Shown: positions 50,545 through 59,118 of the stretch, piece by piece | Layout of the letters: every line of letters starts with the position of its first letter | Numbering within the stretch: the first letter of the stretch is position 1 | NCBI GenBank assembly: GCA_963728535.1 | Contig: CAVSKK010000001.1 | Location: 2,170,001-2,234,000, forward strand | Origin: VAXT01 sp963728535 | GTDB lineage: Bacteria; Actinomycetota; Thermoleophilia; Gaiellales; Gaiellaceae | Reading direction: 5' to 3' | Length of the DNA: 64,000 bases | Position numbers and translations under genes: made by a program | The notes under the pieces: generated by a model | Told to the model about the DNA's origin: nothing | Database searches by the model: none | What the model saw: only the letters and a program-made list of their open reading frames with translations

Positions 50545-52170
50545 ATGGCTCATAAAGAGCTGAAGTTCGACGAGGAGGCGAGGCGCTCGCTCGAGCGCGG
50601 CGTCAACATCCTCGCCGACGCGGTCAAGGTCACCCTTGGCCCGAAGGGTCGGTACGTCGTGCTCGACAAGAAGTTCGGCGCGCCGACGATCACGAACGAC
50701 GGAGTCACGATCGCACGCGAGATCGAGGTCGAGGACCCGTTCGAGAATCAGGGCGCACAGCTCGTCAAAGAGGTCGCGACCGCGACCAACGACGTTGCCG
50801 GAGACGGCACGACGACGGCGACGGTGCTCGCCCAGGCGATTGTCCGAGAGGGCCTGAAGAACGTCGCTGCCGGCGCGAACCCGATGGGGATCAAGCGCGG
50901 CATCGAGCGGGCCGTCGAGGCGGTCGTCGAGGACCTGAAGAAGCAGTCGAAGTCGATCTCGGGCAAGGAAGACATCGCCCGTGTCGCCACGATCTCGGCC
51001 CGCGAGCGGGAGATCGGTGACGTGATCGCCGACTCGATCGACCGGGTCGGCAAGGACGGCGTCGTCAACGTCGAGGAGGGCCAGACCTTCGGGCTCGAGC
51101 TCGAGTTCACCGAGGGCATGCAGTTCGACAAGGGCTACCTCTCGCCGTACATGGTCACGGACCCCGAGCGCATGGAGGCCGTGCTCGACGACCCGTACAT
51201 CCTGGTCGCGAACCAGAAGGTGGGCGCCGTCAAGGATCTCCTGCCCGTGCTCGAGCAGGTCATCCAGGCCGGTCGGCCCCTGCTGATCATCGCCGAGGAC
51301 GTCGAGGGCGAGGCTCTCGCCACGATCGTCGTCAACAAGCTCCGCGGAACCTTCACGGCAGTCGCCGTCAAGGCGCCCGGTTTCGGCGATCGCCGCAAGC
51401 GCATGCTCGAGGACATCGCGATCCTCTCCGGCGCCGAGGTGATCACCGAGGAGATGGGTCTCAAGCTCGAGAACACGAAGCTCTCGCAGCTCGGCAAGGC
51501 CCGCAAGGTGGTCATCGCCAAGGACACGACGACGATCATCGACGGTGACGGCGACGGGAACGGGATCAAGGCCAGGATCAAGCAGATCAAGGCTGAGATC
51601 GAGAACACGGACTCCGACTTCGACCGCGAGAAGCTGCAGGAGCGGCTGGCGAAGCTCGCCGGCGGCGTTGCGGTGATCAAGGTCGGAGCGGCGACCGAGA
51701 CCGAGATGAAGGAGAAGAAGCATCGCGTCGAGGACGCGCTGCAGGCGACCCGCGCCGCACTCGAAGAGGGGATCGTTCCCGGCGGCGGCGTCGCGCTTCT
51801 GACCGCAGCCGCGGCGATCAAGCCGGACTCGTTCGAGGGCGACGAGAAGACAGGAGCGCTCATCATCACCCGTGCGCTCGAGGAGCCGATCCGTCAGCTC
51901 GCAGACAACGCGGGCATGGAGGGCTCCGTCGTCGTCGACAAGATCCGCTCGGCCACGAAGGGCCACGGGCTCAACGTCGAAAGCGGCGAGCTCGAGGACC
52001 TGGTCAAGGCCGGGATCATCGACCCAACCATGGTCACGCGCTCTGCTCTGCAGAACGCCGCCTCGATTGCGAAGAACATCCTCACAACCGAGGCAATCGT
52101 CGCCGAGGCACCAGAGAAGCCAGGTGCCCCAGCCGGTGCCGGAATGCCGGACATGGGCGGCATGATGTAA
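50545..52170 (+). CDS. groEL: Chaperonin GroEL
   Basis: A 541-aa Cpn60. ATPase motifs VAGDGTTTATVLAQ, EEGIVPGGGVALL, and the Gly-Met tail PDMGGMM are intact; apical and intermediate domains are full length. ATG at 50545 follows ACGGAGGG; groES is 26 bp upstream. The open frame before it is not coding. A hairpin with a T-rich tail follows. Confidence 0.98.
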   Translation: MAHKELKFDEEARRSLERGVNILADAVKVTLGPKGRYVVLDKKFGAPTITNDGVTIAREIEVEDPFENQGAQLVKEVATATNDVAGDGTTTATVLAQAIVREGLKNVAAGANPMGIKRGIERAVEAVVEDLKKQSKSISGKEDIARVATISAREREIGDVIADSIDRVGKDGVVNVEEGQTFGLELEFTEGMQFDKGYLSPYMVTDPERMEAVLDDPYILVANQKVGAVKDLLPVLEQVIQAGRPLLIIAEDVEGEALATIVVNKLRGTFTAVAVKAPGFGDRRKRMLEDIAILSGAEVITEEMGLKLENTKLSQLGKARKVVIAKDTTTIIDGDGDGNGIKARIKQIKAEIENTDSDFDREKLQERLAKLAGGVAVIKVGAATETEMKEKKHRVEDALQATRAALEEGIVPGGGVALLTAAAAIKPDSFEGDEKTGALIITRALEEPIRQLADNAGMEGSVVVDKIRSATKGHGLNVESGELEDLVKAGIIDPTMVTRSALQNAASIAKNILTTEAIVAEAPEKPGAPAGAGMPDMGGMM

Positions 52171-52195
52171 CGAGTCCCTCGGACTCAGCTTCGCC

Positions 52196-52222
52196 CAAAG
52201 GGCCGGCTCAGCCGGCCCTTTG
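52196..52222 (+). terminator. Terminator of groESL
   Basis: CAAAGGGCCGGC-TCA-GCCGGCCCTTTG, a 12-bp perfect stem, then TGTTTCTC. Confidence 0.8.
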
Positions 52223-52287
52223 TGTTTCTCGAGTCGAGCCGCGGAGACACTGAGGCGGAGTGACTCCGCCTCCGTTCGCTACCGCAG

Positions 52288-52425
52288 TCAGGCGGCCGCG
52301 AGCATTGCAGCGAGCCCGTCGACTCCGGTCGAATCGAGCACGCGAAGTCGGCGGAGGGCAAGCGGGCGACGCGCCGACTGCACCGTTCCATAGTCAGTCG
52401 TGACCGCCAGCACCCCCGCTGCCAT
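52288..52425 (-). CDS. 45-aa small ORF, uncertain
   Basis: The minus strand encodes MAAGVLAVTTDYGTVQSARR and ends VDGLAAMLAAA, 45 residues, with high GC3 and no stop for the whole length. It lies between the groEL terminator and another hairpin. No Shine-Dalgarno is apparent. It could be a real small protein, the tail of a lost gene or chance. Confidence 0.3.
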   Translation of the reverse strand: MAAGVLAVTTDYGTVQSARRPLALRRLRVLDSTGVDGLAAMLAAA

Positions 52426-52455
52426 CTGCCTAGGTCATGCCCTCCGAATCGAAGC

Positions 52456-52487
52456 AACAAAAAGGCCGACTATTGCCGGCCTTTTGT
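52456..52487. terminator. Bidirectional hairpin
   Basis: AACAAAAAGGCCG and CGGCCTTTTGTT pair (one extra A), with a T-rich right arm and an A-rich left arm, so it can stop transcripts from either side. Confidence 0.65.
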
Positions 52488-52577
52488 TCTCTGATGCGGC
52501 TAGGGGGTGAACCCGATCCGCATGAGGAGGGGGGAGGTGGGTGATTCCCGTATCGGCCCTCGGCCCGGGTGGGCGAT

Positions 52578-52591
52578 CCCCCGAATGAGGG
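52578..52591. promoter_or_regulatory. Degenerate CCCTCG/CGAGGG-type site
   Basis: CCCCCGAATGAGGG resembles the palindromes at 27839 and 35605 (two differences from the latter). It lies 19 bp before the small membrane protein. Confidence 0.25.
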
Positions 52592-52610
52592 TTCCTGCGA
52601 AGCTACCCAC

Positions 52611-52766
52611 ATGACGCTGCTCTGGTTCTTCATCTGGTTCATCTGCAACCTGATCGGCGACAAGGAGCCGATCGAGCTGGCACCGGTGAACTGGTGGGCA
52701 GGGACGCTGCTCTTTGCGATCGCGGTCGACCTCAGCAAGACGCACGTGATCGACCGAAGGCACTAG
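52611..52766 (+). CDS. Small membrane protein, 51 aa
   Basis: Two hydrophobic segments (LLWFFIWFICNLIG and WWAGTLLFAIAVDL) in 51 residues with high GC3. No strong Shine-Dalgarno. Family not recognised. Confidence 0.6.
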   Translation: MTLLWFFIWFICNLIGDKEPIELAPVNWWAGTLLFAIAVDLSKTHVIDRRH

Positions 52767-52854
52767 AACTCGTAGAGAAGCATCTCTTGGAGACCGCAGG
52801 GTTCGGAGATGCCGTCAATGCGCCCTCGGAGACCACTAACGGTGACCGCCGGAG

Positions 52855-53010
52855 CCGGGCTTTGCCCGGCGGGAGGCCCACTACGCACAGTCGAATCACT
52901 ACTCCGGCGACCGGCCCACTACCCGGCGGCCAACCAATCCGGTCGCAAGGAGGGGGCCCACGGGGGAACCAGGGGTTCCCCCGTGAAGCGAGGGGCCGCG
53001 AAGCGGCCCC
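52855..53010. other. Hairpin-rich intergenic stretch
   Basis: No gene of note in 52767-53016. It contains GCCGGG-CTTTG-CCCGGC (about 52855-52871), a direct repeat GGCCCACTAC (52875-52884, 52912-52921), a 12-bp perfect stem CACGGGGGAACC/GGTTCCCCCGTG with a 3-nt loop (52959-52985), and GGGGCCGC-GAA-GCGGCCCC (52992-53010). The last two may terminate the molybdoenzyme mRNA or form a structured RNA. I do not recognise an RNA family. Confidence 0.45.
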
Positions 53011-53016
53011 AACGCG

Positions 53017-53622
53017 TTAGAACTCGTAGCGTTCCTCTTTCCAGTAGTCCGCCTCGTTGTGGTAGCCGTAACGCTCCCAGAAGCCCGGCTTGTCCTGGTC
53101 CAGAAGCTCTATTCCTCGCAGCCACTTGGCGCTCTTCCAGAAGTACCGGCTCGGGATCACCAGCCGCAACGGCCACCCGTGCTCGGGCTCGAGCGGCTCA
53201 CCGTCGGCTTCATAGGCGATGAGCGACTGCTCGTCCTCGAGCGCTTCGAGCGGCACGTTCGCCGTGTAGCCCTGCTCGGCATGAGCGACGACGAATCGCG
53301 CGCTCGGCTTGGGGCGTGCGTGTTTCGCCAGCTCGGCCCAGCTGACGCCGCGGAACCGCGTGTCGAAGCGGCTCCAGCGGGTTACGCAGTGGATGTCGAT
53401 CGTGATCTCCGTGCTCGGCAGCGCCCGGAGCTCGTCCCAGCTCAGCGTGACGGGCGTCTCGACCTCGCCGAAGACCTTGAAGTCCCACGTGGCGAGGTCG
53501 GTCGCGGGGATCGAGCCCGCATGGAGGACCGGCCACTTCTCGGTCAGGTACTGGCCAGGAGGCAGGCGTGCCGGGTCGTACCCGGCGTCGGCGACCTTTT
53601 GCTCTGCCTTGGACCTGAACAC
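53017..53622 (-). CDS. Sulfite-oxidase-like molybdopterin-binding protein
   Basis: A 201-aa single-domain SUOX/YedY-fold protein: WDFKVFGEVETPVTLSWDE, the Mo-ligating Cys in DIHCVTRWS, GVSWAELAKHA, YTANVPLEAL, and HGWPLRLVIPSRYFWKSAKW. It lacks the Tat signal and the second domain of YedY (MsrP), so it is probably cytoplasmic. GTG start with TAGTCT 7 nt upstream; divergent from ygfZ by 19 bp. Substrate unknown. Confidence 0.85.
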   Translation of the reverse strand: MFRSKAEQKVADAGYDPARLPPGQYLTEKWPVLHAGSIPATDLATWDFKVFGEVETPVTLSWDELRALPSTEITIDIHCVTRWSRFDTRFRGVSWAELAKHARPKPSARFVVAHAEQGYTANVPLEALEDEQSLIAYEADGEPLEPEHGWPLRLVIPSRYFWKSAKWLRGIELLDQDKPGFWERYGYHNEADYWKEERYEF

Positions 53623-53628
53623 GATTCC

Positions 53629-53635
53629 TAGACTA
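53629..53635. promoter_or_regulatory. Overlapping divergent -10 boxes, molybdoenzyme / ygfZ
   Basis: In TAGACTA, plus-strand TAGACT (53629-53634) is 7 nt before GTG 53642, and minus-strand TAGTCT (53635-53630) is 7 nt before GTG 53622. The boxes overlap by 5 bp over a 19-bp intergenic region, giving two leaderless, mutually exclusive promoters. Confidence 0.55.
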
Positions 53636-53641
53636 TTGAGC

Positions 53642-54403
53642 GTGGCAACAGTTACGCGCAGAGTGGCGACGCGGCCCCGCGACTACGTTCGGGTCGCCGG
53701 TACCGACGCGGAGGACTTCCTCCAGCGGATGCTCTCGAACGACGTCACGACCGCACCCTGCCGGGCGCTGCTCCTGACCCCGAAGTCACGGGTCATCGCT
53801 CCGGTCGTGATCGTGCGCCGGGACGAGGACGACTTCTTACTGCTGACGGAGCCGGGACTCGGGGACACGGTGAGCTCGACGCTCGTGCGCGCCCGCTTCG
53901 CGGCCAAAGTGGAGATCGAGCCGGAGGAGCACACCTCAGTCGTCGTCTTCGGCGAAGACGGCGGGATTCCGAACTACGAGTTCGGAGAGACTTCGTCCGA
54001 GCTCCTGGACGCCGGCGTCGAGCCGACACTGTCGGCCGAGGAGCTCGAACAGCTGCGAATCGAGGCGGGCATGCCGGCCTGGGGGAAGGAGATCGACGAC
54101 AGCATCCTCCCGGCCGAGGCGGGCCTCGACGAGACCCACATCTCGTTCACGAAAGGCTGCTACCCGGGGCAAGAGCCGATCGCAAGGCTTCGCAACCGAG
54201 GCAAGGTCAACCGTCGGCTTCGCGTGCTCGAGGTCGAGGGTGCCCGTCCGGGTGACGAGGTCCGACTGGACGACAAGGTGGTAGGTCGCGTGACGAGCGC
54301 TGCCGACGGCCGCGCGCTCGGCTACGTGCGCGTCGAGGTCCCCCCGGATGCCGAGCTCGAGGTCGGAACCGACCGAAAAAACGGTCGGACACATGGCGCG
54401 TAA
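53642..54403 (+). CDS. ygfZ: Folate-binding protein YgfZ (GcvT-like)
   Basis: A 253-aa GcvT-like protein with the signature FTKGCYPGQEPIAR (KGCYxGQE) required for folate-assisted repair or assembly of some Fe-S clusters. FLQRMLSNDV is the opening block. GTG start set by TAGACT 7 nt upstream. The molybdoenzyme is divergent; the cupredoxin lipoprotein is downstream. Confidence 0.9.
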   Translation: MATVTRRVATRPRDYVRVAGTDAEDFLQRMLSNDVTTAPCRALLLTPKSRVIAPVVIVRRDEDDFLLLTEPGLGDTVSSTLVRARFAAKVEIEPEEHTSVVVFGEDGGIPNYEFGETSSELLDAGVEPTLSAEELEQLRIEAGMPAWGKEIDDSILPAEAGLDETHISFTKGCYPGQEPIARLRNRGKVNRRLRVLEVEGARPGDEVRLDDKVVGRVTSAADGRALGYVRVEVPPDAELEVGTDRKNGRTHGA

Positions 54404-54413
54404 GGTCTACTCG

Positions 54414-54851
54414 ATGGCAATCATGAGACGAGTTCCACTGCTCACCGCCGCGCTTGTTCTGCTGCTCGCGGTAGCGGCATGTGGCGGTTACGGCGACGAC
54501 AAGAGCGAGGGCGGCGAAGGGACAACGACGATCGGCGGCGTCGCAACCGAGGTCCACGGGACCAAGGACGTCTCCGGCGAGACGGGCAAGGTGGAGGTCG
54601 AGATGTACGACGACTTCTTCGAGCCCACCGTGCTCAAGGGCACGCCTGGCCAGAAGGTGACGATCGAGCTCGTGAACGAGGGGAAGGAGGCGCACACCTT
54701 CACCGTCACAGAGCAGAGCGTCGACCAGGAAGTCCAGCCGGGCGACGAGGCCGAGGCCGACGTCACATTCCCGGAGAGCGGCGAGCTGACCTTCATCTGC
54801 AAGTTCCACGAGAGCAGCGGCATGGTCGGCGCACTCGAGCCTTCTTCCTAG
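54414..54851 (+). CDS. Cupredoxin-domain lipoprotein
   Basis: A 145-aa lipoprotein (lipobox LLLAVAAC) with a blue-copper-type domain: EAHTFTV (His), then FICKFHESSGM (Cys, His, Met ligands), and intervening VQPGDEAEADVTFPESGELTF. It probably transfers electrons or copper at the outer face. AAGG is 8 nt before ATG 54414; ATG 54393 and 54423 are alternatives. A 10-nt gap from ygfZ suggests coupling. Confidence 0.85.
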   Translation: MAIMRRVPLLTAALVLLLAVAACGGYGDDKSEGGEGTTTIGGVATEVHGTKDVSGETGKVEVEMYDDFFEPTVLKGTPGQKVTIELVNEGKEAHTFTVTEQSVDQEVQPGDEAEADVTFPESGELTFICKFHESSGMVGALEPSS

Positions 54852-54891
54852 CTCAGGCGGGAAAGGAACCCCCGCTACACTTGCCGCCCGG

Positions 54892-54964
54892 GCGCCCGTA
54901 GCTCAGGGGATAGAGCGCTGCCCTGCGGAGGCAGAGGTCGCACGTTCGAATCGTGCCGGGCGCA
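54892..54964 (+). tRNA. tRNA-Arg (anticodon GCG)
   Basis: A complete 73-nt cloverleaf: acceptor GCGCCCG/CGGGCGC, D-arm GCTC-AGGGGATA-GAGC, anticodon arm CTGCC-CTGCGGA-GGCAG, T-arm GCACG-TTCGAAT-CGTGC, discriminator A. The anticodon is GCG, reading CGC/CGU. CCA is not encoded. A TACACT box lies 10 nt upstream. Confidence 0.95.
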
Positions 54965-55060
54965 CCTCGCTTCCCTGAGCGGCTGTGGCTCCGCCCACAG
55001 CGTCGCGCCGCTCAGCCCCCTCCTGCGAGCGGCCCTTGCGACCTGAGACACTCTCGGCTC

Positions 55061-56389
55061 ATGACGCCCCGGCGCAGGCACACGGCATTGCCACTCGCGG
55101 TGGGCGCGTTCGCCGCGCTCTTCGTGCTCGCTTACCGAAGGGTGCTCGGCGTTCCGCAGCGGCCGGGATGGCCGCCGCCCGTCGACGCGGTCACGTCGGC
55201 GGGTGCGCAGGCGGCGACTGAGGCGTTTGCGGCGCGAGGCACGATGCGGCCGCACGATGCGGCGCTTCCGTTTGCTTGGTCGACCGCGGCGACGATCGAG
55301 CCGTGGGCGGAGGGCGTGAACTTCTTCCCGAAGATCTTCGCCGATGTCGAGGGCGCGCAGTCGACGGTGCACATCCTGATGTTCGGCTGGCGCGAGGGCG
55401 AGATCGGGATGCGGATGGCGGCGCTCCTCGAGCGGAAGCTGCGCGAGGGCGTTGAGGTCAGGGTGATTGTGGACGGTTTCGGCTCCAGGCCGTACAAGGA
55501 GGCGCGGGAGATGTTCACCCCTCTGGCTGCCGCCGGAGCCCAGATCGTCGTCAACGACGTCTTCCCGCCCGACCGGGACGGCCTCTACCCCGACGGCCAG
55601 CGGATCGACTGGCGGCAGGACGAGGTCGGCCGTGCCGATCATCGAAAGCTCTACGTGATCGACGGCACTGTGGCGTGGACAGGTGGGGCGGGTATCGAGG
55701 ACCACTTCGAGAACGGCGGCTTCCATGACGTGATGGTGCGGGTCACCGGCGATGTCGTCCGGCAAGCGCAGGCGGCGTTCCTGACGAGCTTCCACGGGCA
55801 CGGCGCGCCGCTTCCGTCCCAACTGACGTCGTTCTTCCCGGAGCCGGCCGACTCCGGCTCGACGCCCGTCGCGCTCGCGCAGGTGATCCCCGGCGGGCAC
55901 GTGGCCGCCTCGCAGGCGATCGCCGAGCAGATGGACGGCGCTCGCGAGCGCCTCGACGTGATGAACCCCTATCTCACCGACCGGAGCATGATCGACCGGA
56001 TCGTTGCCGCCGCCCAGCGCGGGGTGCGGGTGAGGGTCGTTGTCTCGAAAGAGTCCAACAACACGCAGGCGACGGCCGCGCTGAAGCACCGCTACTCCGA
56101 CATGCTCGGGGCCGGCGTCGAGGTGTGGGAGCTCCCGGACACGGTCGTCCACGCGAAGGTCGTCGTCGCCGACGACGTTGTCAGTTTCGGCACTGTGAAT
56201 CTCGACGCCTGGGCGCTCTACCGCAACTCGGAGATCATGATGATCGTGCAGAGCGCGGAGACTGCGGCGCTCTTCGAGGAGAGGCTCTTCGAGCCTGACA
56301 TTGCCCGCTCGAGCCCAGGCGAGCCGCCCTCAGGATCGCGTGAACGCCGCGAGAGCTGGGTCTGGAGCAAGCTCGGACGCCTCCTCTGA
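55061..56389 (+). CDS. Phospholipase D-like protein (cardiolipin synthase family)
   Basis: A 442-aa protein with an N-terminal TM segment (TALPLAVGAFAALFVLAYRR) and two HKD motifs, GRADHRKLYVIDG (HxKxxxxD) and VVHAKVVVADD, as in cardiolipin synthase. It would act at the membrane on phospholipids; a second PLD-type gene is not present. ATG at 55061 follows the tRNA by about 100 bp. Confidence 0.88.
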   Translation: MTPRRRHTALPLAVGAFAALFVLAYRRVLGVPQRPGWPPPVDAVTSAGAQAATEAFAARGTMRPHDAALPFAWSTAATIEPWAEGVNFFPKIFADVEGAQSTVHILMFGWREGEIGMRMAALLERKLREGVEVRVIVDGFGSRPYKEAREMFTPLAAAGAQIVVNDVFPPDRDGLYPDGQRIDWRQDEVGRADHRKLYVIDGTVAWTGGAGIEDHFENGGFHDVMVRVTGDVVRQAQAAFLTSFHGHGAPLPSQLTSFFPEPADSGSTPVALAQVIPGGHVAASQAIAEQMDGARERLDVMNPYLTDRSMIDRIVAAAQRGVRVRVVVSKESNNTQATAALKHRYSDMLGAGVEVWELPDTVVHAKVVVADDVVSFGTVNLDAWALYRNSEIMMIVQSAETAALFEERLFEPDIARSSPGEPPSGSRERRESWVWSKLGRLL

Positions 56390-56423
56390 GGCCGATCGAC
56401 CTAGTCAGGGGCGTGCCCGCACA

Positions 56424-57725
56424 TCAGCCGTCACCACCGGTGTCGAGGCCGGCCGACGCGGCGGGCCCTCGGTCCCGTGCCCACTTCCAGACGAGATCCA
56501 GCACCACCGCGAGCACGCCGATCACGACGATCGCGCCAAACGTCTCGGGAGCGTTGCGCAGCGTGTCGACGGCGAAGAAGGCGAGCACGACCGCCGTCGC
56601 CGCCATCGCGAGCAGCGTGATCGAGCCCCGAGCCCCGGTCTCAGCGCGCAGCCGGTAGGCCGCCACGCCGACGAGCAGGAAGATCATCAGCGCGCAGGCG
56701 CTCCCGACCGACGCGATGGCCGAAAGGTCCACAACATTGGCGACGACGAGTACGAGCGCGGCCGTGATCACGAGGCCCGCGTGCGACCCGAGCCGCGACC
56801 CGCGGCCGAAGAAGGTCGGGAACTGCCCCGTCTCGGCAAGCGTCGCGGTCAGACCACCGGACGCGTACAGGGTCGCGTTCACCGAGGAGGCGGTTGCGAG
56901 CATCGCCGCGACCGCCATCATCGTGAAGCCGGCCTCGCCGAGCGCCGGTCGCGCCGCCTCGGCGATCGCGGTCTCCCCGTAGCCAATCGCCTCCTCGACG
57001 GTGAGCGTCCCGAACACGCCGATCGAGATGAGGAGGTAGAGGACGGTGGTCACGGCGAGCGCGGCATACATCGCCTGCGGCAGCTCCCGCGTGGGATTGC
57101 GCAGATCGCCGGCGGCGAAAGTGATCACGCTGAACCCGAGATAGGCGAAGAAGGTGAGCGCCACGCTGGCGACGATGCTCGAAGCGGACGGATAGCCGCT
57201 GAACGCGAGCAGGTCGAAGTCGATGTCGACGATCGTGACGGCGATGAAGATCGCAAAAACCGCCAGGAGCGCGATGACGATCAGCGACTGCGCCTTGTCG
57301 ACCACACGTGAGCCGACGACGCTGAGCGCCGCCATCGCGACCACGACGGCGGAGGTGAAGACGTTGTCCCACGCACTCCCGGCGTTGTCGCCGATGAAGA
57401 GCGATGTTGCGTAGCTCCCAAACGCGACCGCGACCATCGCGCAGACGATCACGATCGCCGCGAAGTAGCCGAGCCACGCCGCGATGCCGACCACTCGCCC
57501 GTTGCCGAAGCCCTGGATCAGGTACGCGAACAGCCCGCCCGAGGACGGGTAGCGCACGCCCAGCTTGACCACGGTATAGCCGAGCAGTGTGGCGACGATC
57601 CCCGCGAGGAGGAATGACAACCAGACCGCCGAGCCGGCGACGCCGGCGGCCTCGCCGAGCAGCGCGAAGATGCCGGCACCGACCATGGCGCCGATGCCGA
57701 GGAAGGCCGCGCCGCGGACGCTCAT
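56424..57725 (-). CDS. APC-family amino acid permease
   Basis: A 433-aa amino acid-polyamine-organocation transporter with about 12 helices, MSVRGAAFLGIGAMVGAGIF (the TM1 GxGxxxGxGIF motif), LGVRYPSSGGLFAYLIQGFGN, VITFAAGDLRNPTRELPQAM. It is the last gene of the pepD operon, 1 nt after the Dcu-type gene. Confidence 0.9.
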   Translation of the reverse strand: MSVRGAAFLGIGAMVGAGIFALLGEAAGVAGSAVWLSFLLAGIVATLLGYTVVKLGVRYPSSGGLFAYLIQGFGNGRVVGIAAWLGYFAAIVIVCAMVAVAFGSYATSLFIGDNAGSAWDNVFTSAVVVAMAALSVVGSRVVDKAQSLIVIALLAVFAIFIAVTIVDIDFDLLAFSGYPSASSIVASVALTFFAYLGFSVITFAAGDLRNPTRELPQAMYAALAVTTVLYLLISIGVFGTLTVEEAIGYGETAIAEAARPALGEAGFTMMAVAAMLATASSVNATLYASGGLTATLAETGQFPTFFGRGSRLGSHAGLVITAALVLVVANVVDLSAIASVGSACALMIFLLVGVAAYRLRAETGARGSITLLAMAATAVVLAFFAVDTLRNAPETFGAIVVIGVLAVVLDLVWKWARDRGPAASAGLDTGGDG

Positions 57726-57726
57726 C

Positions 57727-59118
57727 TCAAGGCGTGGTCGGCACCGTGGTGGTCGGCACCGGCGGGGCAGGCGTTTGATCGCCGAAGAAGAGGTAGACGA
57801 TCGCGCAACCCGCGAGCAAGGTGACGATCCAGCAGATCTGGAGCGGAATCTGGAAGGAGTGGTCGATCACGCGCTTGCCCAACGTGGTCGTGCCTGTCTT
57901 GTCGGCCTCGGCGGCCGCGATCTGTGTTCCGTTGGCCGGCAGGAAGATAACGCCCGCGACGGCGGTCCACATCGCGATCATGTATCCCGCTCCGATTCCG
58001 AGCGCCAGGCCGAGCGGGATCATCGTTCGCGTCGCCGCGGACTGGCTCGTGGTCAGAGCGGCGACGAGGAAGATCGCGAGCGCGATCGTGATCGGCCAGT
58101 TCTCCGCGAGGCTGCCGAGGGCGCTCACGATCGCGTCCTCGTTGTTGGCGATGAAGGTGTCTGCCATCCAGGCGATCCCGAACAGTGCGATCATCGCGAC
58201 CATTCCCGACCTGAAGATCGGCATGGTCGCCACGTCACTGGCCTGCACGTGTGCGAGCACCAGGATCAGAGCGGCCGCCGCGAGCATGAACATCTGAATC
58301 AGGACCGTCACGGACATCGGCTCGACGCCGCCGCCCTCTGCGGCAACCGTCGGTCGCAGACCCTCGAAGACTCCGAACACGCAGATTGCCGTGACGCCTG
58401 CCAGGAAGATGCCGACGCTGCGCTTGGCGTACGGCTTCAGGATGATCTCACTCGCGGGTGCCGGAGGTTCGATCTCGCCGGCCGCCAGGCGGCGCTGGTA
58501 CTCGACGTCGTCGTCCAGATCCTTGCCGTAGCTGTTCATGAACAGCGCCATCACGAAGATGCCGATGATGCTGGCCGGCAACGTGATCAGCATCACGTCG
58601 ACGATGTCGTAGTCGTAGATCTCGACGAGCGGCAACATCGTCGCCATCGCGGCCGCGACCGGGCTCGCCGTGATCCCGAAGGTCGAGGCGACGGTCGACC
58701 CGGCGAGCGCTCGCTCGGGCCTGATCTTGTTCGCGTAGGCGAGTTCGTTGATCACCGGGATCACGGAGAAGAACGTGTTGCCGGTGCCCGTGAGGATCGT
58801 CAGCACATAGGAGATGTAGGGCGCAACGAAGTTCAGCGCCTTCGGCCGCGCGCGCAACGCCTTGCTCGCGATCTGGACCATGTAGTCGATGCCGCCGGCC
58901 GCTTCCATGGCGGCGGCGGCGGCGATCACGGCGACGATGATCAGCATCGCGCTGATCGGCGGCTCGCCCGGGTCGAGCCCGAAGAGGAAGACGAGGATGA
59001 GCGTGCCGACGCCGCCCCAGAGCCCGAGGCCGATGCCGCCCGAGCGTACGCCGAGCGCAATGAAGCCGATGACGACGAGCCCTTCGAGCGCGATCAGGAT
59101 CCAGTCGCTCGTGCTCAT
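57727..59118 (-). CDS. Dcu-type anaerobic C4-dicarboxylate transporter
   Basis: A 463-aa membrane carrier of the DcuA/DcuB group: VIAAAAAMEAAGGIDYMVQIA, GTGNTFFSVIPVINELAY, ASTFGITASPVAAAMATM, QSAATRTMIPLGLALGIG. It exchanges fumarate, aspartate or succinate. ATG overlaps the stop of the upstream gene (ATGA). Confidence 0.85.
   Translation of the reverse strand: MSTSDWILIALEGLVVIGFIALGVRSGGIGLGLWGGVGTLILVFLFGLDPGEPPISAMLIIVAVIAAAAAMEAAGGIDYMVQIASKALRARPKALNFVAPYISYVLTILTGTGNTFFSVIPVINELAYANKIRPERALAGSTVASTFGITASPVAAAMATMLPLVEIYDYDIVDVMLITLPASIIGIFVMALFMNSYGKDLDDDVEYQRRLAAGEIEPPAPASEIILKPYAKRSVGIFLAGVTAICVFGVFEGLRPTVAAEGGGVEPMSVTVLIQMFMLAAAALILVLAHVQASDVATMPIFRSGMVAMIALFGIAWMADTFIANNEDAIVSALGSLAENWPITIALAIFLVAALTTSQSAATRTMIPLGLALGIGAGYMIAMWTAVAGVIFLPANGTQIAAAEADKTGTTTLGKRVIDHSFQIPLQICWIVTLLAGCAIVYLFFGDQTPAPPVPTTTVPTTP

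Noticed and set aside
52764..53029. 12-bp direct repeat TAGAACTCGTAG at 52764 and 53018
   Set aside because: One copy is just the end of the molybdoenzyme gene (RYEF-stop); two short matches 250 bp apart are not enough to claim a duplicated 3' end.
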